Part shown: positions 35,416 to 44,401 of the stretch, piece by piece
Position numbering within the stretch: position 1 is the stretch's first letter
How the letters are laid out: each line of letters begins with the position of its first letter
NCBI RefSeq assembly: GCF_035917675.1
Contig: NZ_CP109104.1
Location: 3,224,001 to 3,288,000 of the forward strand
DNA: 64,000 bases
Direction: 5' to 3'
Source: Streptomyces sp. NBC_01775
GTDB lineage: Bacteria > Actinomycetota > Actinomycetes > Streptomycetales > Streptomycetaceae
Notes under the pieces: model-generated
What the model saw: the letters and a program-made list of their open reading frames with translations, nothing else
Databases searched by the model: none
Told to the model about the DNA's origin: nothing
Program-made: the position numbers and the translations under genes

Positions 35416-35576
35416 GTGGATCGCCTAGGGGAGGGTCTGTGCGGGATGGTGCAGACGCTACGCCTGCGGGCACGCGAGTCGCAGCGCATCGCTCCTGTAC
35501 TCCGTACGGACTGTTCAGTGCATGGGGCCGTTCCGCATGACGGAAGCTGGGGACTGTGAGCTGCCGCAGCGCGGGG

Positions 35577-35975
35577 TCAACCGCCGCTTCCGTCCCACCG
35601 TGCCCGGCGTATGTCGATGCGCGGGATGTGGCCTCGGGCCCGGGACGCCGCGGTGGCCTCACGCAGCGGGGTGCCCTCCGCGTGGTAGTGGCCGAGGGCC
35701 TCCTGCTCCTGCCCCGGCAGCGGCACCCCGTCGGAGCGAACCACGCGCCACCACGGCGCCGCTCCCCCGTAGAGCGCCATGACTCTGCCCACCTGGCGGG
35801 GCCCGCCCTCTTCGAGCCACTCGGCGATGTCGCCGTAGGTCATGACCCGGCCCGGGGGGATCAGGTCGGCGACGTCCAGTACGCGCTCCGCGTAATCGGG
35901 CAACTCGGGCAGAGCGCCCTCGCGGGACGCGGCGTGAGCGGCGGGCAGCTCCTCTTCTCCAGGCATGCGGGCCAT
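35577..35975 (-). CDS. Alkyltransferase-like (ATL) protein of the MGMT family
   Basis: 132 residues with the MGMT winged-helix DNA-binding fold (PPGRVMTYGDIAEWL). At the position of the alkyl-acceptor motif PCHR it reads PWWR, so the reactive Cys is absent, as in ATL proteins. ATL proteins bind O6-alkylguanine without repairing it and hand the lesion to nucleotide excision repair. ATG 35975 is taken as start; ATG 35966 is an alternative. It follows adnA upstream in the opposite reading order, as Rv3204 near adnA. A role in alkylation tolerance is inferred from the family. Confidence 0.88.
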   Translation of the reverse strand: MARMPGEEELPAAHAASREGALPELPDYAERVLDVADLIPPGRVMTYGDIAEWLEEGGPRQVGRVMALYGGAAPWWRVVRSDGVPLPGQEQEALGHYHAEGTPLREATAASRARGHIPRIDIRRARWDGSGG

Positions 35976-36157
35976 GGTGCCCCATGCCACCGACAGCGGC
36001 CGGAAGTTGTCCACAGGCAGTGCCCGCCGCACGCCACCCGCCGACCGGCGCGCGCCCCGGGGCCCGGTCTGGAACACAGGTCGCTCACGTCCCGTGAACG
36101 CCCCCTCGTGCCACCGGCGCCCGTTCCCTCGTGCCACCATCTTCCGGGCGGTGACGA

Positions 36158-39052
36158 GTGATACGGGATCAGGACGAGACGGCATCCGGACAGCGGCAGG
36201 GTGACGAGCACCTCAACGAGGGCTCACCTGCCGCCGCCGACGATGCCTCCGCCGACCGCCCCGACGGGCCGGGCAGCCCCCGCCAGGACAGCGCCGGCCC
36301 GAAGGCCCCGGCCCCCGACGGCGCGGTCACGGACGACACGAAGGACGCGAAGGCACTGAAGGACGCGAAAGGCGCGAAGGACGCCAAGGGCCGGAAGCCC
36401 GAACGGGACACGTCTCACACCCTCGCGCCCGGCGAGCGGCTGGAGACGGTGGCGAGCGCCGACCGCATCGAGATCGAGAGTGACGAGCCGCTCCTGTCCG
36501 CTCGGGTGCACCGCCCCTCGGACCTCCTCCGGATGGTGCTGGGTCTGCTGGGCATCGGCCTGGTGCTCGTCATCGCCAACTTCGCGCACGGCACCACAGC
36601 CGGACTCGAACAGGACATCGACAAGGGCACCAGTGAAGCGCCCGACCTCCTGATCAGCCTTACGGGGCTGGCGTCGAGCATCGCCGTACTACTCGTTCCG
36701 GTGGCATTCGCCATCGAACGGCTGATCAAACGGGACGGACTGCGGATCGCCGACGGTGTGCTGGCCGCGGTCCTGGCGCACGGCGCCTCACTCGCGGTCG
36801 ACCTGTGGGTCGCGCAGGCGGCGCCCGACTCCATCCGGGACGCGCTGACCAAGGCCATCACTCCCAGTGATGCCACCACTCCGGTGCACAGCTATCTGGC
36901 GCCCGTCATCGCCTATATGACGGCCGTGGGAATGGCCCGCCGCCCGCGCTGGCGGGTGGTGCTGTGGGCGGTGCTGCTGCTGAACGCGTTCGCCGTGCTG
37001 GTGCCCGGATACACCACGGCGTTCTCGATCGTGATCACCGTCCTCATCGGCTGGACGATCGCCTACGGGACGCTCTACGCGGTCGGTACGCCCAACGTCA
37101 GGCCGACCGGCCAGACACTGCTCGCGGGTCTGCGCAGGGTCGGCTTCAAGCCCGTGGGCGCACTGCGCGTGGAGGACCCCAGCGAGGCCGACAAGCGCGA
37201 TCACAACGACAGAGGCCGTCGCTACCGCGTCACCCTGGAGGACGGGCCGCCCCTGGACGTCACCGTGGTGGACCGCGAGCAGCAGGCGCAGGGCTTCTTC
37301 TACCGCGTGTGGCGCAGGCTGGCGCTGCGCGGGATCACCCAGCGCCGCAGCCTCCAGTCGCTGCGCCAGGCACTGGAGCAAGAGGCGCTGCTGGCCTACG
37401 CCGCGATCTCGGCCGGTGCCAACGCGCCCCGCCTGATCGCCACCTCGGAGCTGGGTCCGGACGCCGTGATGCTCGTCTATGAGCACATCGGCGGCCGGAG
37501 TCTGGACGCGCTGCCGGATGAAGAGATCACCGACGAGCTGATGCGTACGGCCTGGCATCAGGTCAAGGCCCTTCAGTCGCGGCGGATCGCGCACCGGAGG
37601 CTGGTGGGGGACGCACTCCTGGTGGACCTTTCCGGCGCCGTCTATCTGACGGACCTGCGGGGCGGTGAGATCGCGGCCGGGGATCTGATCCTCCGGATGG
37701 ACGTCGCACAGCTGCTGACGACCCTGGGGCTGCGCGTGGGCGCCGAGCGATCGGTCGCCGCCGCCGTGGACGTGCTGGGGCCCGACGCGATCGCCGACAG
37801 CCTGCCCCTGCTCCAGCCGATCGCGCTCAGCCGCAGCACGCGCACCACCTTGCGGCGGCTCGCCAAGGAGCGCGCACAGCGCGAGCGCGAGGCCGTCATC
37901 GAGGCGTCCCGGGGCAACAAGGAGACGAAGACCAAGGAAGCGAAGGCCAAGGAGGCTGTGAAAGGCGGCGGCAAGCGAGCACACCGCAAGTCACTGCGCG
38001 CCGAGAAGCACGCCGAGAAGAAGGCCATAGACGAGGCGCTGGAAGGAGCGCGCGAGGAAGACCTGCTGGCCCAGATCCGGCACCAGGTGCTGCTGATCAG
38101 GCCGCAGGCCCCCATAGAGCCGGCACGGCTGGAGCGGATCAGGCCGCGCACCCTGGTCAGCTTCATCGCGGGCACCCTCGCGGCGTACTTCCTGCTCACC
38201 CAGCTCAGTCAGGTGCCACTCGACCGGGTGCTCGACGCCAACTGGGCCTGGGTCGGCGGCGCGGTCTTCTTCTCCTGCATGACGTACGTCTTCGCCGCGA
38301 TGTCGCTGCTCGGCTTCGTACCGGAGAAGGTTTCGTTCCTGCGGACGGTACAGGCGCAGGTGGCGGGCTCTTTCGTGAAGCTGGTCGCCCCGGCGGCCGT
38401 CGGCGGTGTCGCCCTGAACGCGCGCTTCCTCCAGCGCTCGGGCGTGCGCCCCGGACACGCGGTGGCGAGCGTGGGTGCCTCCCAGTTGTTCGGGCTCGGG
38501 AGCCACATCACCTTGCTGCTGCTGTTCGGATACATCACCGGAACCGAGCACACCCCCACGCTCTCGCCCTCGCGCGCGGTCATCGCGGGTCTGCTGACGG
38601 CCGCCGTGCTTGTGCTGATCGTCACGGCGGTCCCGGCCCTGCGCCGGTTCGTCTCGAACCGGGTGCGCTCGCTGTTCGCCGGAGTGGTGCCCCGGATGCT
38701 GGATGTGGTGCAGCGCCCGCAGAAGCTGCTCACCGGAGTCCTGGGCATGCTGCTGCTGACGCTGGCGTTCGTGATGTGTCTGGACTCGTGTGTGCGCGCC
38801 TTCGGGCACGAGACGAGCTACGCCAACCTCGCGGTCGTCTTCCTGACGGCGAACGCGCTCGGCTCGGCGGCGCCCACCCCCGGCGGCCTCGGCGCGGTGG
38901 AGGCCGCCCTGATCGCGGCGCTGATCGCGTTCGGGGTGCCCAAGGAGGTGGCGACCCCGGCCGTGCTGCTCTTCCGCCTGCTGACGCTCTGGATGCCGGT
39001 GCTGCCCGGCTGGCTGACATTCACCCAGCTGACCCGCAAGGGGGCGCTGTAG
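36158..39052 (+). CDS. Membrane protein with kinase-like and LPG-synthase transmembrane domains
   Basis: 964 residues. An acidic, low-complexity N-terminus (to about 115) is followed by about five helices (about 125-310), a cytoplasmic kinase-like domain with degenerate motifs (HRRLVGDALLVD and VYLTDLRGG in place of HRD and DFG, near 485-510), a Lys-rich linker, and an eight-helix domain of the lysylphosphatidylglycerol-synthase/UPF0104 type (about 665-960). The flippase-like C-terminal domain suggests lipid or glycolipid transport; catalytic kinase residues seem lost. GTG 36158 has a weak site, and the start could be later. No aminoacyl-transferase domain is present, so it is not MprF itself. 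Confidence 0.82.
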   Translation: MIRDQDETASGQRQGDEHLNEGSPAAADDASADRPDGPGSPRQDSAGPKAPAPDGAVTDDTKDAKALKDAKGAKDAKGRKPERDTSHTLAPGERLETVASADRIEIESDEPLLSARVHRPSDLLRMVLGLLGIGLVLVIANFAHGTTAGLEQDIDKGTSEAPDLLISLTGLASSIAVLLVPVAFAIERLIKRDGLRIADGVLAAVLAHGASLAVDLWVAQAAPDSIRDALTKAITPSDATTPVHSYLAPVIAYMTAVGMARRPRWRVVLWAVLLLNAFAVLVPGYTTAFSIVITVLIGWTIAYGTLYAVGTPNVRPTGQTLLAGLRRVGFKPVGALRVEDPSEADKRDHNDRGRRYRVTLEDGPPLDVTVVDREQQAQGFFYRVWRRLALRGITQRRSLQSLRQALEQEALLAYAAISAGANAPRLIATSELGPDAVMLVYEHIGGRSLDALPDEEITDELMRTAWHQVKALQSRRIAHRRLVGDALLVDLSGAVYLTDLRGGEIAAGDLILRMDVAQLLTTLGLRVGAERSVAAAVDVLGPDAIADSLPLLQPIALSRSTRTTLRRLAKERAQREREAVIEASRGNKETKTKEAKAKEAVKGGGKRAHRKSLRAEKHAEKKAIDEALEGAREEDLLAQIRHQVLLIRPQAPIEPARLERIRPRTLVSFIAGTLAAYFLLTQLSQVPLDRVLDANWAWVGGAVFFSCMTYVFAAMSLLGFVPEKVSFLRTVQAQVAGSFVKLVAPAAVGGVALNARFLQRSGVRPGHAVASVGASQLFGLGSHITLLLLFGYITGTEHTPTLSPSRAVIAGLLTAAVLVLIVTAVPALRRFVSNRVRSLFAGVVPRMLDVVQRPQKLLTGVLGMLLLTLAFVMCLDSCVRAFGHETSYANLAVVFLTANALGSAAPTPGGLGAVEAALIAALIAFGVPKEVATPAVLLFRLLTLWMPVLPGWLTFTQLTRKGAL

Positions 39053-39177
39053 CCGGGCCACCGGGGCACCCCGTCCGCGTCCCCCGCCGCTCACCACCCG
39101 TACGCATCACACAGCGCGCCCCGGAGGGTGCCCCGTACACAGGATGAACGTCCCACCACCTGTCGGGAGGACGTTCC

Positions 39178-40926
39178 ATGCGCAGTCCCCGTTCCGCCCG
39201 GCCGCCCCGGCGCGCGCGGTCACCGCGCCCCTCGGGGCCGCTGCGCCCGGTACGTCCCGCCAGGGCCGCGCTCGCGGCGGCGACCGTGCTGGCCGTCGCC
39301 CTGACGGGTGGCTGCGGCGATGACGACCCGGGCGGCGGCAAGAAGACCGGTTCCCGGGAGGGCGCCGGGAAGTCGTCGGCACCCGCCTCTCATCGCGCGT
39401 CGAAGTCCTCGCCCCCCTCCCGGACCAGGCCCTCCCCCAGCGGCTCCACACGGCGCCCTCCCGTCCTCCCGGGCTCGCTGACCAAGCAGAACCCCCACTG
39501 GTCCGCGTGCCCCGCTCCGAACGCCGCACAGGGCGAGGACGCGGGCTCCCCCGCGCCCCTGCCGGGCGGGGCGCGCTGGGAGTGCGCCACGCTCAAGGCT
39601 CCCGTCGACTACAGCAAGCCCAAGGGCAAGACCCTCGGCATCGAGATGATCCGCGCGAAGGCGCGCGAGGGAGGCGCGAAGCGCATCGGTTCGCTCCTGT
39701 TCAACTTCGGCGGCCCGGGCGGCTCAGGAGTGGCCACGCTGCCTTCCTTCGCCCCCGACTACGAGAAGCTGCGCGGCCGTTACGACCTGGTCAGCTTCGA
39801 CCCGCGCGGGGTGGGACGCAGCGCCGGCGTCAACTGCCTGGGAGCGAAGAAGCTCGACGCGTACTTCGCCGCCGACTGGACGCCCGACAACGACACCGAG
39901 GAGAAGCGGCTCTTCTCCCGCCAGGGCTCCTTCGCCGACGGCTGCGAGAAGAAGACGGGATCGCTCCTGCCGCATCTGACGACCGAGAACACCGCTCGCG
40001 ACATGGATCTCATGCGCCAGGTCCTCGGCGACCGCAAGCTGTACTACTTCGGCATCTCCTACGGCACCCAGCTCGGCGGCGTCTACGCCCACCTGTACCC
40101 GAAGAAGGTCGGCCGTGCCGTTCTGGACGCCGTCGTGGACCCCTCCTCCACCCCGGAGCAAGGCTCGCTCAGCCAGACCAGCGGCTTCCAGCTCGCCCTG
40201 GACAACTACCTGCGGGCCTGCACGGCCAAGGGCGAGGACTGCCCCGTCGGTGAGGATCCGGAGGAAGGCAAGCAGAAGATCACCGACCTGCTCGCCGATC
40301 TGGACGCCGAACCGATGCCGACCGACAGCGGGCGCAAGCTGACCGAGTCGCTGGCCGAGGGCGGCATCGCCCAGGCTCTGTACTCCAAGGAGATGTGGGA
40401 AATGCTCTCCCAGGGCCTGGAGGAAGCGTTCGTGGACAGCAACGGGACGACGCTGCTGCTGCTCGCCGACGCGCTCAACGGGCGCAACCAGGACGGCTCC
40501 TACAGCACCCTCCAGTCGTCGCTGGCGGCCATCAGCTGCGCGGACTCCCAGCAGCGCTACACCGCCAGGGACATCAAGTCCAAACTGCCCGACTTCGCGC
40601 ACGCCTCCCCCGTCTTCGGCCCGATGTCCGCCTGGGGGCTGGTGCAGTGCCACAACTGGCCGGCCAAGGGCCACTGGAGGTCACCGGATGTCGGCGCGCG
40701 CGGCTCCGCCCCCATCCTCCTGGTCGGCACCACCGGCGACCCGGCGACCCCGTACGGGGGCACGCGCCGGATGAAGCAGAAATTGGGCGACGACGTCGCG
40801 GTGGAGCTGACATACCGGGGCGAGGGGCACGGCGCCTACGACAGCCAGAACAAGTGCGTACGCGCGAAGGTCAACCGCTATCTGCTGCGCGGAAAGGTCC
40901 CGGAGGACGGCACCTCCTGCCGCTGA
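39178..40926 (+). CDS. Secreted S33 peptidase lipoprotein (tripeptidyl aminopeptidase type)
   Basis: 582 residues. An Arg-rich signal peptide ends at lipobox LTGGC (Cys46), then a Ser/Pro-rich linker to about 100, and an alpha/beta-hydrolase peptidase. The triad is Ser294 in GISYGTQLGG, Asp521 in GTTGDPATP and His551 in GEGHGAYDS; the C-terminal TAP-like domain ends with a Cys. It probably removes short peptides outside the cell, as SlpD/SlpE and tripeptidyl aminopeptidases of Streptomyces do. GGGAGG 7 nt upstream supports ATG 39178. An 18-bp terminator follows. Confidence 0.93.
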   Translation: MRSPRSARPPRRARSPRPSGPLRPVRPARAALAAATVLAVALTGGCGDDDPGGGKKTGSREGAGKSSAPASHRASKSSPPSRTRPSPSGSTRRPPVLPGSLTKQNPHWSACPAPNAAQGEDAGSPAPLPGGARWECATLKAPVDYSKPKGKTLGIEMIRAKAREGGAKRIGSLLFNFGGPGGSGVATLPSFAPDYEKLRGRYDLVSFDPRGVGRSAGVNCLGAKKLDAYFAADWTPDNDTEEKRLFSRQGSFADGCEKKTGSLLPHLTTENTARDMDLMRQVLGDRKLYYFGISYGTQLGGVYAHLYPKKVGRAVLDAVVDPSSTPEQGSLSQTSGFQLALDNYLRACTAKGEDCPVGEDPEEGKQKITDLLADLDAEPMPTDSGRKLTESLAEGGIAQALYSKEMWEMLSQGLEEAFVDSNGTTLLLLADALNGRNQDGSYSTLQSSLAAISCADSQQRYTARDIKSKLPDFAHASPVFGPMSAWGLVQCHNWPAKGHWRSPDVGARGSAPILLVGTTGDPATPYGGTRRMKQKLGDDVAVELTYRGEGHGAYDSQNKCVRAKVNRYLLRGKVPEDGTSCR

Positions 40927-40930
40927 CACG

Positions 40931-40973
40931 CCGAAGGGCGGCACGGTCGTCCACGGACCGTGCCGCCCTTCGG
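40931..40973. terminator. 18-bp terminator between S33 peptidase and moeZ
   Basis: Perfect 18-bp arms, 40931-40948 and 40956-40973, with a 7-nt loop, lie between convergent genes. Confidence 0.9.
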
Positions 40974-40993
40974 GGGGCCTGACTGGAAGAAGA

Positions 40994-42172
40994 TCAGTAG
41001 ACGGGCTTGTCCGGCTCGATCTGGTTGATCCAGCCGATGACGCCGCCGCCGACGTGGACAGCGTCGGAGAATCCGGCGCTCTTCAGCACCGCCAGGACCT
41101 CCGCGGAGCGGACACCCGTCTTGCAGTGCAGAACGATCTTCTTGTCCTGCGGAAGGTCCTGGAGCGCGGTGCCCATCAGGAACTCGTTCTTGGGGACGAG
41201 CCGGGCGCCCGGGATCGAGACGATCTCGTACTCGTTCTGCTCCCGGACGTCGATGACGTCGATGCTCTCGCCGTCGTCCATCCACTCCTTGAGCTGCTTG
41301 GGAGTGATGGTCGACCCGGCGGCGGCCTCCTGGGCCTCGTCGGAGACGACGCCGCAGAACGCCTCGTAGTCGATCAGCTCGGTGACCGTCGCGTTCGGGC
41401 CGCACACCGCGCAGTCGGGGTCCTTGCGCACCTTGACCTGGCGGTAGGTCATCTCCAGCGCGTCATAGATCATCAAACGGCCGACGAGCGGATCGCCGAC
41501 GCCTGCCAGGACCTTGATGGCCTCGGTCACCTGGATCGAGCCGATGGAGGCGCACAGCACGCCCAGGACGCCGCCCTCGGCGCAGCTGGGCACCATGCCG
41601 GGCGGCGGGGGCTCGGGGTACAGGCAGCGGTAGCAGGGCCCGTGCTCGCTCCAGAAGACGCTGGCCTGGCCGTCGAAACGGTAGATGGAGCCCCATACGT
41701 ACGGCTTGTTGAGCAGCACGCAGGCGTCGTTGACCAGGTAGCGGGTGGCGAAGTTGTCCGTGCCGTCCACGATCAGGTCGTACTGCTCGAAGATCTCCAT
41801 CACATTCGAGGAGTCGAGGCGCTCCTCGTGGATGTTGACCTGCGTGTAGGGGTTGATCCCCAGCACCGTGTCCTTGGCCGACTCGGCCTTGGGACGGCCG
41901 ATGTCGGACTGGCTGTGGATGATCTGCCTCTGGAGGTTCGACTCGTCGACCTCGTCGAACTCCACGATGCCGAGCGTCCCGACGCCGGCCGCCGCGAGGT
42001 ACATCAGGGCGGGCGAGCCGAGGCCGCCCGCTCCCACACAGAGCACCTTCGCGTTCTTCAGCCGCTTCTGACCGTCCATCCCGACATCCGGGATGATCAG
42101 GTGACGTGAGTACCTGCGGACTTCGTCGACAGTGAGCTCGTCAGCTGGCTCGACCAGGGGTGGCAGTGACAC
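40994..42172 (-). CDS. moeZ: Adenylyltransferase/sulfurtransferase MoeZ
   Basis: 392 residues. The N-terminal E1-like MoeB domain has GAGGLGS (47-53), DNFATRYL, catalytic-Cys loop VPSCAEGGVLG, and zinc pairs CYRCLYP and DCAVCG. The C-terminal rhodanese has Cys350 in HCKTGVRSAEVL. MoeZ activates ubiquitin-like sulfur carriers (MoaD, CysO, ThiS types) by adenylation and thiocarboxylation, feeding molybdopterin, cysteine and other pathways. GTG 42172 has GGAG 5 nt upstream. MoaE lies 27 kb away in the window; no sulfur-carrier gene is adjacent. It is convergent with the S33 peptidase and downstream of the Pel-like genes. Confidence 0.95.
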   Translation of the reverse strand: MSLPPLVEPADELTVDEVRRYSRHLIIPDVGMDGQKRLKNAKVLCVGAGGLGSPALMYLAAAGVGTLGIVEFDEVDESNLQRQIIHSQSDIGRPKAESAKDTVLGINPYTQVNIHEERLDSSNVMEIFEQYDLIVDGTDNFATRYLVNDACVLLNKPYVWGSIYRFDGQASVFWSEHGPCYRCLYPEPPPPGMVPSCAEGGVLGVLCASIGSIQVTEAIKVLAGVGDPLVGRLMIYDALEMTYRQVKVRKDPDCAVCGPNATVTELIDYEAFCGVVSDEAQEAAAGSTITPKQLKEWMDDGESIDVIDVREQNEYEIVSIPGARLVPKNEFLMGTALQDLPQDKKIVLHCKTGVRSAEVLAVLKSAGFSDAVHVGGGVIGWINQIEPDKPVY

Positions 42173-42256
42173 GGGGACTCCGTTGGTCGGTGGGGCGTAC
42201 GGGAAATCACCTGCGCGAACGCGGGCATTCCTTCCGTAACACTGCCACGCCCTATC

Positions 42257-43108
42257 TCATTCCGAGATACCAGGTCCAACGCGCGAGACGATCTCGTCCC
42301 AGTAGCCGGGCAGGCCGGCCCAGGGGTCCTGGTCCCTGCCGCCCGTCCTGTCCGTGAAGCAGACCGTGCCCGCCCCCTGCCAGCGCGCGATGCGCAGGGC
42401 CTCTTCCAGGTGCGTACGCGGCAGCGAGTGCACCAGGTGACAGAAACGCTCCGCCGGATGCCCGGCCGTCCACTCCTCGGCCTGGGACCAGCGGTACTCG
42501 GCCCAGCTCCCCGTGAAGGTCACCAGCTGGTCGGCGCACCGCGCGTAGCCCGGGTGCGGGTGGGTGCAGTGACCCAGCACCAGGTGTCCACCCTCGCACA
42601 GCGCGCGCAAGGTGGCCGTCGCCCGCTGGACATACGCCAGCCGGGCGCTGTCGGCGGGACAGCCCGCCAGGTAGAAGCCGTCGACGCGGTACCAGTCGAG
42701 GAAACGGTGCGCCTCGGAGACCAGCTCGCCGAATGTCCGCTCACCGTCTCGCATGTCGAGATGGCCGAGTACGGCGACTCCCGAGGCTCGCAGCGCCGTC
42801 ACGGCGGGCGAGCAGTACGGGTCGCGGCGCGCGCCGGGGCCGTCCGCGACGTTGAGCACGGCCCAGTGCAGCGGACCCCGGCGCCCCGCGGGCCCGGGGA
42901 AGGCGCTCAGCCCCGGCCGGGCCAGCTCGGCCCACTCCGTGGGGGCCAGCATCGGATGGGCGCGGCCCAGGACGCCCAGGCCGAGCGCCGGCTGTTCCTC
43001 CCGACCATCCGGAGCGCCGTGTGGGGCGCGGTGTGGGGCACCGGATGAAGCGCCGTTCCTGTGACGGTCCGTATGACGGATTTCTCCAGGCGTGGTCAGA
43101 TGCGGCAT
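42257..43108 (-). CDS. Spherulin-4 (GH114-like) family protein
   Basis: 283 residues; about 40 polar residues, then a TIM-barrel-like domain with WAVLNVADGPGARRDPYCSP, VLGHLDMRDGERTFGELVSE and YRVDGFYLAGCP, characteristic of spherulation-specific family 4. That family is related to GH114 endo-galactosaminidases, the hydrolase type in PelA. No signal peptide is obvious, which is odd for a polysaccharide hydrolase. It is the last gene of the group 47916-42257, overlapping the upstream epimerase gene by 13 bp (ends read into 43096). Its substrate is inferred only from family and context. Confidence 0.8.
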   Translation of the reverse strand: MPHLTTPGEIRHTDRHRNGASSGAPHRAPHGAPDGREEQPALGLGVLGRAHPMLAPTEWAELARPGLSAFPGPAGRRGPLHWAVLNVADGPGARRDPYCSPAVTALRASGVAVLGHLDMRDGERTFGELVSEAHRFLDWYRVDGFYLAGCPADSARLAYVQRATATLRALCEGGHLVLGHCTHPHPGYARCADQLVTFTGSWAEYRWSQAEEWTAGHPAERFCHLVHSLPRTHLEEALRIARWQGAGTVCFTDRTGGRDQDPWAGLPGYWDEIVSRVGPGISE

Positions 43109-44226
43109 GCCGCCTCCATCCAGATGTCGGCCAGCGACTCCTCCAGGCCGATACGGGGCCGCCAGCCGAGCCGGTCGCGGGCCGTGCGCACGTCCGCCTG
43201 CTGCCAGGCCCCGCAGCCGTCCGGGTACGGCGGGGCTGCCGGGGCCGGATGCTGGACGCCGTGCGTCTGGGTGCTGTGTGCCTGCGGCGGGATCACGGGC
43301 GCGTTCCCGCCAAGGCCGCTGCCCAGACCGTTGCCCAGGACCCCGTGGACGCCGCCTTGGACGCCGCCGTGGACACCGCCCCCCGGTCCTCCGAGCCCGC
43401 CGGGCCCGGCCACCCCCGCGGGGCCTCCCGGGCCGCCAGGACCTCCCGCGAGGCTGTCGGCCGGGATCTGGCCGGGGCCGTGGTCGTGCACCGCGCCCGT
43501 GTATCCGGCAACGCGGGCGAGCAGCGAGGCGGCGTCGCGCAGCCGCACGGCCCTGCCCGTACCGATATTGACGACGCCCTGCGCCGCGGAGAGCGAGGCG
43601 GCGTGCACGGCGCGTGAGATGTCGCGTACGTCCACGAAGTCGCGCTGGATCCCCAGGCCGCTCAGCTTCAGCTCGCTGTCGCCCTGCTGCATCGTGCGGC
43701 GCATCGCCTCGGCCAGCCGTCCGAGCGGCGAGCCGGCCGGGGTGCCGGGGCCGATGGGCGAGAAGACACGCAGTACGACGGCATCCAGGCCGGAGGCGAG
43801 CACCAGCTCCGTGCCCGCCAGCTTGCTGACACCGTACGGGCCCCCGGGGCGCGGCACGGCGTCCTCACCCGTGGAGGATCCGGCCTGCGAAGGGCCGTAC
43901 TCGGCGGCGCAGCCCACGTGCACCAGGCGTGCGCCGCAGCCGCTGCGACGCAGGGACTCACAGACGGTCGCCGTGGCCACGACGTTGTGCCGGATCAGCT
44001 CGCGACCGCCGCCCCTGGTCGCGCCGGCGCAGTTGATGACGACGCCCGGATGCACGGCGTCCAGGAAACGGGTGAGCGCGCCCGGACTGCCGGTCGACAG
44101 GTCGAAGCGCACATCCGATTCGTCGCCCCTGCCGAGCGCGGTGAGCTGTACGGCGGGGTCGGCCAGCAGCCGGTCGGCGACGAAGCGACCCAGGTATCCG
44201 GTGGCCCCGAGAAGCAGCACCCTCAT
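43096..44226 (-). CDS. NAD-dependent sugar epimerase with a collagen-like insert
   Basis: 376 residues, extended SDR. NAD motif GATGYLG (7-13), Ser-region HVGCAAEYG, and catalytic YGVSK (131-135). Residues about 260-338 are a Gly/Pro-rich insert (segments such as GGPGGPGGPAG), absent from ordinary epimerases, before the usual C-terminal RLGWRPRIGLEE. It likely interconverts a nucleotide sugar such as UDP-GlcNAc/UDP-GalNAc, suitable for a Pel-type polymer. ATG 44226 has AGGAGG 7 nt upstream; a small coding frame ends on the same ATGA. The insert lies between the cofactor domain and the last substrate-binding segment. Confidence 0.85.
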   Translation of the reverse strand: MRVLLLGATGYLGRFVADRLLADPAVQLTALGRGDESDVRFDLSTGSPGALTRFLDAVHPGVVINCAGATRGGGRELIRHNVVATATVCESLRRSGCGARLVHVGCAAEYGPSQAGSSTGEDAVPRPGGPYGVSKLAGTELVLASGLDAVVLRVFSPIGPGTPAGSPLGRLAEAMRRTMQQGDSELKLSGLGIQRDFVDVRDISRAVHAASLSAAQGVVNIGTGRAVRLRDAASLLARVAGYTGAVHDHGPGQIPADSLAGGPGGPGGPAGVAGPGGLGGPGGGVHGGVQGGVHGVLGNGLGSGLGGNAPVIPPQAHSTQTHGVQHPAPAAPPYPDGCGAWQQADVRTARDRLGWRPRIGLEESLADIWMEAACRI

Positions 44227-44321
44227 CGTGCGCCCTCCTGGTCCACGGCCATGTTCCGGTGCCGTGCCTCCCGGCCGGCAGGCGGCCGGGAGGATCGGTG
44301 TGCCAACTGCGCCTTGGTCAT
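44223..44321 (-). CDS. Small open reading frame coupled to the epimerase gene
   Basis: 32 codons from ATG 44321 with AAGGAG 9 nt upstream. Its TGA overlaps the epimerase ATG (ATGA). The peptide begins MTKAQLAHRSSRPPAG and is basic, without a signal peptide. The overlap and good ribosome-binding site suggest it is translated, at least as a coupling frame. No family is recognised. Confidence 0.45.
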   Translation of the reverse strand: MTKAQLAHRSSRPPAGREARHRNMAVDQEGAR

Positions 44322-44401
44322 GCGGTCTTGCTCCTTGTCGTGTCGCACGGGATGTGTACGTAAGCCCGTGCCGGGACGGTGGGCGGGGTGCGGGCCCGCT
44401 C

